Positions 1 to 9,060 of a stretch of DNA of 64,000 bases are shown here, piece by piece. A model generated the notes under the pieces. That model saw only the letters and a list, made by a program, of their open reading frames with translations. It was not told the origin of the DNA and did no database searches. Source of the DNA: Candidatus Heimdallarchaeota archaeon (GTDB taxonomy: Archaea > Asgardarchaeota > Heimdallarchaeia > Heimdallarchaeales > Kariarchaeaceae); assembly GCA_026702845.1 (NCBI GenBank), contig JADCLS010000003.1, positions 335,978 to 399,977 of the forward strand. The letters are read 5' to 3'. The first letter of the stretch is position 1, and the number at the start of each line of letters is the position of its first letter. A program made the translations under genes and the position numbers.

Positions 1-1
1 T

Positions 2-142
2 TTGATATTTTCAATTATGGATATTGGGTTTTTCCATATAGTAATGCTTATTGTGAGTGTAATAGCGTATACTTATTTTCAGAGGATCTGGCAGGAAACA
101 TTGAATGACCATATTGCCTATCACAAAACCCTCATAAGCTGA
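2..142 (+). CDS. C-terminal end of a membrane protein, cut by the window edge
   Basis: An open frame runs in from the left edge and stops at TGA 140-142. It encodes about 46 residues: a hydrophobic segment followed by a polar tail reading roughly RIWQETLNDHIAYHKTL. That tail closely matches the end of the next gene (KWQRTLNEHIRFHKGQF), so the two are tandem paralogues. By analogy the missing N-terminus probably carries a zinc ribbon and membrane helices. Function is unknown. The frame and the paralogy are visible; the missing part is inferred. Confidence 0.7.
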   Translation: MIFSIMDIGFFHIVMLIVSVIAYTYFQRIWQETLNDHIAYHKTLIS

Positions 143-183
143 TGCTCAAGAATAATTGATTCTTCAACAGAAAAAGGTCTACA

Positions 184-192
184 TTTATAAAT
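184..192 (+). promoter_or_regulatory. TATA box of the zinc-ribbon membrane gene
   Basis: The sequence tttataaat is centred about 25 bases before GTG 213. That fits an archaeal TATA box serving a leaderless message that begins at the GTG, and it is the main reason for preferring this start over TTG 156. Confidence 0.55.
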
Positions 193-212
193 GTGGGAAT
201 AAATACTGGATT

Positions 213-938
213 GTGAAGTGCACGAAATGTGGGTTCGACAATTTCGACAATGCCAAGTTCTGTGAGGATTGTGGAGCCAATATCTCAAACTTTCCACTAG
301 CTGTTAATCTGCATTTCAATGTTGATGGCACCATATCAGCACACAGAAATGAAATAGAATCAAAATCAGATGGATGGCCTCCAGAACGTGATTATTCTAA
401 ATTTGTCAGTAATTATGTTTCCATGTTTATTGTTGCCATCTTCATCACATTGATAATTATAATTGCTTCACTATTTCTGGATTTCATTAATTTAATTATT
501 ATGTTGTTTTTAGGTCCATTGGTTGGTCTTGGCTTCTTCCTCTACTTTCCAATAAAGCACACCTTCTATAATTTTCAGGATATCAAAATACTCAATGAGC
601 TGACTCATAATTACAGAGATGATATTTCACCCAATGAGGGTACCATGCTGATATTGATTTTCCCTCTTGTCATTTGGAGAAAGTATCAGCAACTGGAACG
701 TCATTTTACACAAAATCATCCTGATCTCAAACCTCCACCCAGTCCTATTATCCCATTGCTGGCATTATTCGTCCCTAATCTACCTCTATTGTTAACATTT
801 GATTTTGAATTTTTCAATTTTATTCTTCTAGTTCTCAGCCTCATCTTATTTAGCAGCGTACAGGGTAAGTGGCAGAGAACTCTCAATGAGCATATCAGAT
901 TCCATAAGGGTCAATTCAGGAAGCAACAATCTGCATAA
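213..938 (+). CDS. Zinc-ribbon, four-helix membrane protein
   Basis: Starting at GTG 213 the protein opens directly with a zinc ribbon (CTKCG, then FCEDCG, residues about 3-20). A polar linker follows, then two membrane helices near residues 70-115, a cytosolic stretch, and two more helices before a basic C-terminus. The frame extends upstream to TTG 156, but the extra residues look unlike protein and the TATA box fits 213. It is a tandem paralogue of the truncated gene on its left. An N-terminal zinc ribbon on a small membrane protein is common in archaea and bacteria, and no specific function can be assigned. Confidence 0.75.
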   Translation: MKCTKCGFDNFDNAKFCEDCGANISNFPLAVNLHFNVDGTISAHRNEIESKSDGWPPERDYSKFVSNYVSMFIVAIFITLIIIIASLFLDFINLIIMLFLGPLVGLGFFLYFPIKHTFYNFQDIKILNELTHNYRDDISPNEGTMLILIFPLVIWRKYQQLERHFTQNHPDLKPPPSPIIPLLALFVPNLPLLLTFDFEFFNFILLVLSLILFSSVQGKWQRTLNEHIRFHKGQFRKQQSA

Positions 939-1249
939 GGTCAATTATCAAAACATTCAGTGATTTGACCCTACTAGTTATAGTATACGAGAAAATTGAT
1001 GTAATAACTAGATCTACTATACGCAAGATGCTGTTTGATGATAACATTATAAGGTGCAGGTTGATGATTCATACTCTCTGTACATAGAGAATTTTGGATA
1101 TACAATGGCATGGGAGTCACACTGCTTAGATCACTGAATTTCTTGTTTCACAGCGTATTTGCGCCCTACGGTGAGTTATATGACAAAATGCAATAGAGTT
1201 CGTTCTAACTTGTCTACCTTTAAGTATGAATAACTGTTCTAGCCATTAG
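939..1249. other. Intergenic stretch, nothing recognised
   Basis: No convincing coding frame or RNA is visible. The right end carries a TATA-like tttaagta about 26 bases before ATG 1250. Confidence 0.5.
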
Positions 1250-1648
1250 ATGATAGCTGAGGATATGCCTCACATTGATGATCTAGCCATGCAGAAGGAG
1301 TATGGAACCTGTATCTATTGTGGTCTCGAAGTGGATCTGAGTGCTGCTTTTGTTGTTCCGGGAAGTCCACCACAGGTTTTCTGCCAGCGAATGCATCGGT
1401 TTATGCATCATAATTATCTCACATTCTTCCTGGGCTTGGTATTGATTTATATTGGTAGATGGATGGAAGCTACCGAGGAGGCAACAGGAGGAGTCTTTAT
1501 CATGTTACGACGTGGATTTGAAGACAGTGGGTTGGGAATGCCCATCACGGTGTTGACTATAATCTCGGGCTTTATTTTTGCATTCATTGGTCTCCTTGCT
1601 ACTCTGGAGAAATGGACTGGAAGTAACAAGAAAATTGCATTGAACTAG
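1250..1648 (+). CDS. Small membrane protein with Cys/His zinc site
   Basis: The 132-residue protein has CIYCG near residue 21 and CQRMHRFMHH near residue 45, a plausible C2-H2/H3 metal site. Two membrane helices follow at about 55-70 and 95-117, and the tail is basic (GSNKKIALN). A TATA-like element lies 26 bases before the ATG, which supports a leaderless start. I do not recognise the family. The metal-binding head may face the cytosol, but this is inferred from the motif only. Confidence 0.7.
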   Translation: MIAEDMPHIDDLAMQKEYGTCIYCGLEVDLSAAFVVPGSPPQVFCQRMHRFMHHNYLTFFLGLVLIYIGRWMEATEEATGGVFIMLRRGFEDSGLGMPITVLTIISGFIFAFIGLLATLEKWTGSNKKIALN

Positions 1649-1880
1649 TTACCTCCCATTTCAGTGATCTGGATCTCTAATCGAGGTATTATTTGATTTT
1701 CTTCTAGCTATCATTGGAAATTATGTGCAAATTTTGCATCATCAGCCAGTTTTGCGTATAATCACAGTATACTCTCATCTGCTGTGTATGCAATGTGTTA
1801 CAAATTGGGTTGGTGAATCACATCACCGGTTCTTCACTGATTTTTTTGGTAGTAGAGGGGAATTGCGCCCCATAATTATA

Positions 1881-3059
1881 TCAGAATACACCACTGATCT
1901 TGAGTTTGATGATCTGCTCTGCTGTTAGATCCTTCATCCCCTTGCTCTCTAGCAGCTTGAGATAGGATTCATCAACCCCATGGATGCGCATTCTCAACAG
2001 GGTAGAGAGGTCAATATCCTCGAATCGCTCACGTATGGAATCGACAAAATGTATGGATACATTATGTATCCGCATTTTAGTCATATCTGCGATGCTGATT
2101 TCATCAAATCTCTGTTTGACTGCCTTGATGAATTCCGTATCAACATTATGTATTCGCATGCTCTGCAACTCATTGGCACTGCATTCAAAGCCCATATCCC
2201 TTATTTTTCTGACAAATGCAGGGGTAACATTATGAATATTGAAGCTCACATAGCGATTGAGACTGAGATCCAACCCCAATTCCTTGAATTCCGTGATATC
2301 ATCATACGATACGTTATGTATGGACATCTTGATCAGTGTTTCCAGATCAATCTCGTAACCCATATCCTGGTATCTTTTGATATCATCAAGATCAACATTA
2401 TGGATACTAAGTTTCAGGAGCAGCTTGACATCAGCTTTGACTCCCAGTTCCTTCAGCTTGGTAATATTCTCTATCTCCACATCATGTATGCTGCATTTTA
2501 CAAGTTCTTTGAGACTAATATCTTCAAAATATTCTCTCATCTTGCTAATAAATGCAGTATCTACAGAATGGATATTGAGTTTGACCAGCATATTGTATGA
2601 TACATCCTTGTAGCCCAGTTCCTGCAGATCCTTGACATACTGTGGAGTTACACCGTGGATCTTCATCTTGATAAATTCAGGCAGGCTCTGCTTATATCCC
2701 AAATCGACAAAATTTCTGATATAAGCCAAGGTAACCCGGTGTATGACGATCTTGAAAAAATAATCCTCATAATCCTCATATCCCAATTCCTCTAATCCCT
2801 TGCGGTATTCCTCGGAGATATGTTTGAGTATAAGCTCCTTGACAACAGCATCATTGACATCTATCTCATACATACCTTTCAGTTCCTCATAGAATTTTGG
2901 ATCCACAAATTCCTTGATATCATAAACCCAAGACTTCCAATTGGATGTGTTATTCTGATAGTACAGGACATCGAGTGCTTTTAATTGCTTCTCTGCCTCT
3001 TCTACGTCTAGCTCCCCCGACGCTATTCGCTCTAAAATGGTTTTTCGTTTTTCTAGCAT
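1881..3059 (-). CDS. LiaX/YvlB-type N-domain with eleven I-H-x-V repeats
   Basis: The first 30 residues (KRKTILERIASGELDVEEAE) match the short helical domain at the N-terminus of YvlB/LiaX and other SHOCT-like bacterial proteins. After a linker, about eleven units of 28-29 residues each carry [KRSN]-I-H-x-V, then a helix ending E-L-G-[YV]. The last unit is degenerate (KISGVF). Similar 'RIHGVTPEYI' repeats are known in bacterial M56/anti-sigma-type proteins, where their role is unclear. No membrane segment is seen, so the protein is probably cytosolic. Unusually here, the start is preceded by a Shine-Dalgarno-like GGAG 9 bases upstream. Several overlapping plus-strand frames are by-products of the repeats. 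Confidence 0.85.
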   Translation of the reverse strand: MLEKRKTILERIASGELDVEEAEKQLKALDVLYYQNNTSNWKSWVYDIKEFVDPKFYEELKGMYEIDVNDAVVKELILKHISEEYRKGLEELGYEDYEDYFFKIVIHRVTLAYIRNFVDLGYKQSLPEFIKMKIHGVTPQYVKDLQELGYKDVSYNMLVKLNIHSVDTAFISKMREYFEDISLKELVKCSIHDVEIENITKLKELGVKADVKLLLKLSIHNVDLDDIKRYQDMGYEIDLETLIKMSIHNVSYDDITEFKELGLDLSLNRYVSFNIHNVTPAFVRKIRDMGFECSANELQSMRIHNVDTEFIKAVKQRFDEISIADMTKMRIHNVSIHFVDSIRERFEDIDLSTLLRMRIHGVDESYLKLLESKGMKDLTAEQIIKLKISGVF

Positions 3060-3449
3060 TGCTATTACTCCTTTGTTCTTGCAATCAGTTGGGATTGTGA
3101 TGAGACATCACAGTTAATTTCAGGACCATCGGTCGAGTAAGGGCCATGTACCCAGAAATTGACTAATTGCTGTAATATCAAGGTAGAGGGTGTATATAAT
3201 AGTATGCCTCAGACCTAGCATATTTTGAGTATTCAGTGGTATATTGAAGAGAAAGGCTAATCACTTTCAAAATGATTCACCCATGATTTTATCTACTAGC
3301 TGGGAAAAATATTTTTGATAGCATATGAAAGCATATAATTTCAAAACTGCATTTGAGTATTCATTGAGGTACCTAAGCATTTTGATTTATCATCAAGAAT
3401 TCGACAATTACTGGGAATATTAAAATTGCTGCATACTTTGTTATATAGC
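3060..3449. other. Intergenic stretch between divergent genes
   Basis: No gene is visible. Only the right end is interpretable: ttaaaattg at 3420-3428 is a TATA candidate for the gene at 3450. Confidence 0.45.
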
Positions 3450-4403
3450 ATGAGCTTTTATAAGAAAATCAAATTCAGATCATCTGGATATGAGACCATG
3501 CATGAGTTCGAAGATGCAGATAAACGTGGATTCTCAAAGAAGGTAGATGAGGAGAAAGCCAAAGCCATGGGATTCCGGTATGCTCAGGAGTGGGAATTGG
3601 CTATACTCGGTGGATTTGATAACAAAGAGGAGTATGATATTGCCAGAGCAGCTGGATTCTCCACCAAATCAAAAATGGAAGAAGCTAGGATTCGAGGTTT
3701 TGAGACTGCTTGGGAAATGAAGCATATGGAAATCCAGGGATATTCCAGTCAACAGGAATATGATGAGGCCATTGAAAAGTTGGAGAAAGGGCTCATTCAG
3801 ATTGAGGAGGATATCAAGGCAGCATATGCTACCCGTGATCGATTGATAAATAACATAGAAAACATTACGCTGGATTTATCTAATAATCCTAGCAATGGGG
3901 AAGTAGATGAGAAATTACAGTTTTTTGTGAATGAGATCCAGGTTCTAAAAGCTAACCACAAAAAATTACGACAACATGATGTTACCATGATCGTCAAACA
4001 TGCAAATAAGGCGGAGCATATGGAGAAATACACCAGCCTGCTACCACGATTGATGTCACTGAGTAATGAGTATCAAACCCTAGAGGAGATGTTAGAGGAA
4101 ACCCATGAGAGGTGGTATGCAGAGGCCTTGAAAAAAAGACGGAGTTTCAGGCTTGATCGTATTATCAAACGAGTTACTAGCATGTCTCTGGTAGATTTTG
4201 CAAAAGAGATGGAGTATAACGATTTGGATCAACTGAAACAATGGCTCATTTATGAGCTATCTGATGATATTCCTATTACTCTTGATAATGATGCCATTCA
4301 AGTGGATCGAGGGAGAAAGGATAATGATATCACAACTGCAATTGATGAAATGCTAAGCCAATTTATGAAATTAGAAGAAAATAAGCATGGAAAGTGGGAA
4401 TAA
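3450..4403 (+). CDS. Seven 14-residue G-[FY] repeats plus coiled coil
   Basis: With the ATG at 3450, residues about 13-110 form seven exact 14-residue units, each beginning G-F or G-Y with a pattern like GFxxxxEYxxAxxx. They are followed by a long charged helical region, very likely a coiled coil (residues about 110-240), and a polar C-terminus. There is no signal peptide or membrane helix, so it is probably cytosolic. An upstream TTG at 3426 would add eight residues, but a TATA candidate sits 26 bases before the ATG. The repeat resembles short helical solenoid repeats, and the function is unknown. It may be a scaffold. Confidence 0.8.
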   Translation: MSFYKKIKFRSSGYETMHEFEDADKRGFSKKVDEEKAKAMGFRYAQEWELAILGGFDNKEEYDIARAAGFSTKSKMEEARIRGFETAWEMKHMEIQGYSSQQEYDEAIEKLEKGLIQIEEDIKAAYATRDRLINNIENITLDLSNNPSNGEVDEKLQFFVNEIQVLKANHKKLRQHDVTMIVKHANKAEHMEKYTSLLPRLMSLSNEYQTLEEMLEETHERWYAEALKKRRSFRLDRIIKRVTSMSLVDFAKEMEYNDLDQLKQWLIYELSDDIPITLDNDAIQVDRGRKDNDITTAIDEMLSQFMKLEENKHGKWE

Positions 4404-4571
4404 TAATCTAGATAAACATCTCCTCTGAATCTTGGATTATCGACTCCAGTTTTTAAAAAACATAGTTATATGTGACTACCAGCTAGACCATGACAAAATC
4501 TACCTGATTGGGAGATGTTTCTCTATTTTTTTGCCACTGTAGCTAAATACTGGTATAAGATATGCTTAACT

Positions 4572-5804
4572 ATGCGCATTCTATTTCTCACATTATTGCT
4601 CCTGCTATCTCAAATCAGTGTTTCTGCAGATTTAGAGATCGCTTTTTTACCATACCGTGGTATAGATGCATCTTCACTACTGCTCGTTGAGGAACATAAT
4701 GGCAAGTTCTTTAATGGTGAGGAAGTGGATGTGCTAGATCATCTGTATACTAATGGCTTCAATTACTTGAGAATACGTGTTTTCAATGATCCGGATGATG
4801 GTTATTACAACCAAGATTACCTACTACAACTGGCCAAACGTGCTTCATCACTCGGTTTTTCCATCTATCTGGACTTCCATTACTCTGATTCCTGGGCAGA
4901 TCCTGGACAACAAGCCAAACCCCATGCTTGGGAGAATCACAGTATCGAGGAATTACAATCCGCAGTTTACAACTTCACCAGTGATACTGTTGCAATGTTA
5001 CTGGAAGAAGAAGTTGATATTGGTATGGTGCAGGTGGGTAATGAGATAACATGTGGAATACTGTTTCCAGAAGGAGATGTCTGTGTTGAGGATAATTGGA
5101 ATAACCTTGCAAGTCTACTATCTGCTGGGATACAGGCCGTTCGAGATCAAAGTAATGCTTATGGTGTGGATCACCCTCAAATCATGTTGCATACCGATAC
5201 ACCCAGCAGCTGGTTCTATACACATCTTCTCCAGGAGGAGATGACCGAGTTTGATATCATTGGAACCTCCTACTATCCAGCATTCCATGGCTCTATGGAG
5301 CAGTTGCAACAGGGATTAGACTGGATCATGACCAATACTGACTATGATCTCATGATCGCTGAGACCAACTATCCCTTCACCCTTGGCTGGAATGATGATG
5401 TGCACAACCTCTATGGCCTTGAAGAACAATTGCATGAGGGATACCCGGCCACTCCAGAGGGACAACACCAATTTTTTGCTGATTTGGTGAATGTAGTGGC
5501 ATCTCTACCTGATGATAGAGGCAAGGGAATAGCCTACTGGGAGCCTGCGTGGATCAGTTCTGATATTGGATCGAGTTTGGAAAATGTGGCTTTTTATGAT
5601 TTTGAGGGAGAGGCATTACCCATAGCATCTATTTTCTCTAGCTTTGCACCTATATCATCTACAACTTCTATGACATCACCATCCATCTTACCAAGTTCAT
5701 CCAGCAGTACTCAATCCTCCACTCCCATTTTTCAATGGTATATACTGATCCTGATGCCTATCCTCATCAAAACTCTGAAAAGATCACCAAACATTCAATT
5801 TTGA
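4572..5804 (+). CDS. Surface-anchored GH53 endo-beta-1,4-galactanase
   Basis: This glycoside hydrolase family 53 enzyme would cut beta-1,4-galactan side chains of pectin outside the cell. From ATG 4572 it has a signal peptide (residues 1-19), then the TIM-barrel hallmarks: RGIDASS, LRIRVFNDP, YLDFHYSDSWADP, the acid/base Glu in QVGNEI (about residue 158) and the nucleophile Glu in IAETNYPF (about residue 264). A Ser/Thr-rich stem, a hydrophobic helix and basic residues close the protein, so it should stay tethered to the membrane. The frame begins 19 residues earlier, but the signal peptide and a TATA element 26 bases before the ATG favour this start. GH53 is mainly bacterial and fungal, so transfer is likely. 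Confidence 0.9.
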   Translation: MRILFLTLLLLLSQISVSADLEIAFLPYRGIDASSLLLVEEHNGKFFNGEEVDVLDHLYTNGFNYLRIRVFNDPDDGYYNQDYLLQLAKRASSLGFSIYLDFHYSDSWADPGQQAKPHAWENHSIEELQSAVYNFTSDTVAMLLEEEVDIGMVQVGNEITCGILFPEGDVCVEDNWNNLASLLSAGIQAVRDQSNAYGVDHPQIMLHTDTPSSWFYTHLLQEEMTEFDIIGTSYYPAFHGSMEQLQQGLDWIMTNTDYDLMIAETNYPFTLGWNDDVHNLYGLEEQLHEGYPATPEGQHQFFADLVNVVASLPDDRGKGIAYWEPAWISSDIGSSLENVAFYDFEGEALPIASIFSSFAPISSTTSMTSPSILPSSSSSTQSSTPIFQWYILILMPILIKTLKRSPNIQF

Positions 5805-5897
5805 ATACTTGATTGTGTACATTTAAGATAATTCGTTGAATAGAACTCATATAAGTGGAAAAATCATATCATTTTCCCAACTACTCCTATAATTACT

Positions 5898-5909
5898 TTA
5901 ATAGTTATA
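5898..5909 (+). promoter_or_regulatory. TATA box of the FG-GAP protein gene
   Basis: The TATA-like tttaatagttata region lies about 26 bases before ATG 5926, as expected for a leaderless archaeal transcript. Confidence 0.5.
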
Positions 5910-5925
5910 GCATTGACCTCACGTG

Positions 5926-7677
5926 ATGGTACGAAGACGATTATTCTTTATTTTAGGGATTACAAGCCTGATACTTGCCCTATTTAGCCAACCAACTCAT
6001 GCTACCGATCCAAGTATTCTCTGGGAGGATACGGAGACAAGTAACCTGATGCAAAGCACAGCAGTTCTCTTTGACATTGGAGGAGGTGGTGTACTCGATG
6101 TGATTGTGGGTTCTGATGATGGTTCTCTTTATGCCTTCAACGGAGAAGATGGAAGCTTAATCTGGGAAGTAAGTTTCACAGGAGCCATCAAGACACCTGC
6201 GTTGGGCGACTTGGATCAGGATGGAACTGATGAGCTGGTGGTGACTACAAGTGATAGCAATATCACTGTGCTCAATCCTCATGATGGAACGAAAATCTGG
6301 TCACTCAAAAGTGGGACGGGTCATATTTACTCACCTGCACTGGCCGATGTGGATGGTGATGGTGAGTTGGAAGTCATCTTTGGTACCCAATCATTACATG
6401 CCGTGGTCGCTAATGCAGATGGTAGCATTCTCTGGAATGTCACCTTGGGGCAGGTGCTACGAAGCCCTGCAGTAGGAGACCTTGATGGAGACGGCACAGT
6501 CGAAGTTGTCTTTCCTGGATATGGGGGAACGTTATGGGTACGAAAAGGAATTGATGGGTCTGTATTCTGGGATTATACAGGTACTGGACAATACACCTCA
6601 CGACCAGTAATCGCAGATCTTGATAATGATGGATACTCAGAGGTGATTGCTCCCTCATTGGGTGGTATAGTTGCACTAAATTATGATGGGGCATTGAGGT
6701 GGGTGACCAGTTACACCATGTACTATTTCTCATCACCAGCTATATACGATATTGATGATGATGATTACCTTGATGTCATCTTTGGTGATGCCTATGGTCA
6801 TATCTACAGTCTAAGTGGATATGATGGCTCACTGATCTTAGATGTGAATGCGTTAGGATTTCAAACTTCCCCAGCATTGGCCGATGTTGATGGCGATAAT
6901 GTGTTGGATCTAATATTCGGTGGCAAGGATGGTAATGTGTATGTGGTCAATATGAGCACACAGATTATCACCTATCAGACTGATCTGTCCTATGGTATCA
7001 CAGCTGGTGCAACCATGGGTGATCTCAACAAGGATGGAAAGATAGAGGGGATGTTTGGTAACTCAATAACCATGGCTGCAACTGATGGTAATTTCTATGC
7101 TATCACCTATCCTTCTTCGGGGTTCAGGATATTTTGGCAAGGAGATGGAGGATTATTCACCAGAACAGGTAATTATGCCGATATTGATGCCGATCATGAT
7201 GGATTATCAAGATATTCTGAAATAATTGCATTTACTGATCCCAATAATCCTGATACTGATGGTGATGGTACACCAGATGGAGAGGAGATAGAGGCGGGAA
7301 CACTAGCCTATACTATACTCTCGTCCTCCACAACCGAATCAACCAGTGATACTACAAGCGACACTACCAGCACAACAGATGAAAACGTGACAGAAACCAT
7401 CACTGTTACTGAAACTGAGCAACATACGGTCACTGTGAATACTACTGTTACCGATTCTCATACAGTTACAGAACCTCCAGTTACCGAGGCCACAACCTTC
7501 TACTCCACTGTAGATGGTACAAATTCAATTATTGAGACTATCACCAACACTGTTGATCTCACCAATATAGTGACCAGTGAGGTGATAGAGACTATTCAGA
7601 AATCTGAACTCCCCTTATCATGGTCCTTCTTCCTTGCCCCTCCAGTAATCCTGTACATCCGTAGGAGAAGAAAGTAA
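5926..7677 (+). CDS. FG-GAP/VCBS beta-propeller surface protein
   Basis: A signal peptide is followed by at least seven propeller blades, each with a calcium-loop motif such as DLDQDGTDE, DVDGDGELE, DLDGDGTVE, DLDNDGYSE and DLNKDGKIE. This is the integrin-alpha/FG-GAP type fold. A thrombospondin-3-like calcium segment (DADHDGLS, then DTDGDGTPDGEE) comes next, then a Thr-rich stem of about 90 residues, a single hydrophobic helix and a terminal RRRRK. It is therefore a calcium-dependent adhesion or binding protein displayed outside the cell. The ligand is unknown. GTG 5923 is a possible alternative start; ATG 5926 fits the promoter. Confidence 0.88.
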   Translation: MVRRRLFFILGITSLILALFSQPTHATDPSILWEDTETSNLMQSTAVLFDIGGGGVLDVIVGSDDGSLYAFNGEDGSLIWEVSFTGAIKTPALGDLDQDGTDELVVTTSDSNITVLNPHDGTKIWSLKSGTGHIYSPALADVDGDGELEVIFGTQSLHAVVANADGSILWNVTLGQVLRSPAVGDLDGDGTVEVVFPGYGGTLWVRKGIDGSVFWDYTGTGQYTSRPVIADLDNDGYSEVIAPSLGGIVALNYDGALRWVTSYTMYYFSSPAIYDIDDDDYLDVIFGDAYGHIYSLSGYDGSLILDVNALGFQTSPALADVDGDNVLDLIFGGKDGNVYVVNMSTQIITYQTDLSYGITAGATMGDLNKDGKIEGMFGNSITMAATDGNFYAITYPSSGFRIFWQGDGGLFTRTGNYADIDADHDGLSRYSEIIAFTDPNNPDTDGDGTPDGEEIEAGTLAYTILSSSTTESTSDTTSDTTSTTDENVTETITVTETEQHTVTVNTTVTDSHTVTEPPVTEATTFYSTVDGTNSIIETITNTVDLTNIVTSEVIETIQKSELPLSWSFFLAPPVILYIRRRRK

Positions 7678-7740
7678 TCCCCATTTGATCAATTGGTATT
7701 CTAATATTGTGATCTCATTGTCTAAATCGATGGTTATATT
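7670..7740 (+). repeat. 71-bp direct repeat, left copy
   Basis: It matches 8867-8937 with one mismatch (c/t near its end). It includes the last codons and the TAA of the FG-GAP gene and the sequence just after it. The two copies bracket the gene at 7894-8778. Confidence 0.95.
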
Positions 7741-7893
7741 GGCAGTGGCAACCCGCACATGCATACGGAGAAGAAACCGATAAGATCAATAGATGTGGCT
7801 ACTATTAATCAATAAACTTATCATTTATAATATTCAGGAAAATATGTTGGTTTTGATAATAATTAATATAGATGAAGGGTTTTATTTTATTAG

Positions 7894-8778
7894 ATGCAAA
7901 AACTCAAGGTACTTATTCTTTTACTGTTTGTAATACTTGGAATGAGGATAAGTTCACCTACCTCGGAACAGGTTTCTTCAGGCACTATTTTGGAATATGA
8001 GACCATCTTTGAGCGAAGGGTTGAATGGGGGGAATTTAATTATCAGTTGCAAACATTATTTATTGATACACGTTATGAGTTTTTCTCATTCAATGATGAA
8101 ATCGAGGTGAATGAGACAAATAAATATAATTTCAAAGGGTATGTGTTGCGTGATGGCGAGGAGTTCACCCCGGGAGGAATCAGTTATCTACTCTTTGATG
8201 AAGATGGTCCCAACAAGAGTACCTTTATTGATAATTCAACAGAGGTATCAAACCATGTATCTGTGAACAGAGGATCCTATACCATACTAAATACCTCCCT
8301 GATTTTTGATGAGCTTCGGATCTTTGAGGGTTATCTGAATCCGGAAAATAAACCCGTTTATGAGATGATCTGGTACATCTATCCAGCTACAGCCAGATTC
8401 AATATCATACGGGAGAATACATTGAATTGGAATTATGGTGATGAGGTTTACATGGATAATATCATCTACACCGTCAAAGATTTGGTTCAGTATCGAGCCA
8501 GAACAGCATGGAAACTGTCCTACAACACCTCATACATCACAGCAGAGGCATTATTTGACAAAGATTCAGGTGTTCTTCTGAAATGGACCAGTATCGAGAG
8601 TATGTACCTTCAGGAGACCTTAAACGTTGAGATGAGTGATATAACCTATGATCGTTTTTTTGACATACCAGAGCTTCAATCCACCTCAATGACATCGGAA
8701 ACGGCTGTGGGATTCTTTTTACCAACGGTGTCTCTACTAATCAGAACTGTCCGACAGCGTGATCAAAGAAAATTCTAA
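7894..8778 (+). CDS. Secreted protein, paralogue of the gene at 52586-53491
   Basis: A signal peptide (residues 1-20) precedes an all-beta ectodomain, and a hydrophobic segment with a basic end (RTVRQRDQRKF) closes the protein. It is clearly related to the protein at 52586-53491: both have ARFNI-[IL]-R, then N-W-x-x-G-D, then Y-T-V, then AWKL, then KxxGxLLxW, in the same order. The family is not one I recognise. Its ectodomain could bind a ligand or form part of the envelope. The whole gene lies between two nearly identical 71-bp direct repeats, suggesting it arrived by a duplication or insertion event. A TATA candidate lies 26 bases upstream. Confidence 0.8.
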   Translation: MQKLKVLILLLFVILGMRISSPTSEQVSSGTILEYETIFERRVEWGEFNYQLQTLFIDTRYEFFSFNDEIEVNETNKYNFKGYVLRDGEEFTPGGISYLLFDEDGPNKSTFIDNSTEVSNHVSVNRGSYTILNTSLIFDELRIFEGYLNPENKPVYEMIWYIYPATARFNIIRENTLNWNYGDEVYMDNIIYTVKDLVQYRARTAWKLSYNTSYITAEALFDKDSGVLLKWTSIESMYLQETLNVEMSDITYDRFFDIPELQSTSMTSETAVGFFLPTVSLLIRTVRQRDQRKF

Positions 8779-8866
8779 ATAGCATTTGGGATTAATAAAA
8801 AATGAACATTGTGGTGAGCTCGATCCAAGAAAGACCTTGCGTAAATTGCACAATAATTCTCAAGAT

Positions 8867-8937
8867 GAAAGTAATCCCCATTTGATCAATTGGTATTCTA
8901 ATATTGTGATCTCATTGTCTAAATTGATGGTTATATT
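8867..8937 (+). repeat. 71-bp direct repeat, right copy
   Basis: The second copy of the repeat at 7670-7740. Here it is wholly intergenic and carries a displaced fragment of the end of the FG-GAP gene (GAAAGTAA), which indicates that the copy derives from the left one. Confidence 0.95.
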
Positions 8938-8951
8938 CATTTATTTATATA

Positions 8952-9017
8952 TGATGTAAGAATTCGGTACATTTTCTTACATTGATGATGTATGAATTTG
9001 GTACTTTTTCTTACATT
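8952..9017 (+). repeat. Two 34-bp tandem repeats, possible operator
   Basis: Two tandem units begin at 8953 and 8987. Each reads GATGTA[AT]GAATT[CT]GGTAC, then TTTCTTACAT. In the first unit TGTAAG and CTTACA form an inverted pair. They sit about 45 bases before the ATPase start, where a dimeric regulator could bind. Confidence 0.7.
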
Positions 9018-9060
9018 TATCGTCAATAAAGTTAAATGAACCTATGAGTATGTAGTATTG

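Noticed and set aside
1725..1928. 67-residue plus-strand frame
   Set aside because: No promoter or family signal, and it runs into the end of the converging gene.
1980..2600. Long plus-strand frames opposite the I-H-x-V repeat gene
   Set aside because: They are mirror images of the repeats, with no protein-like features or promoter.
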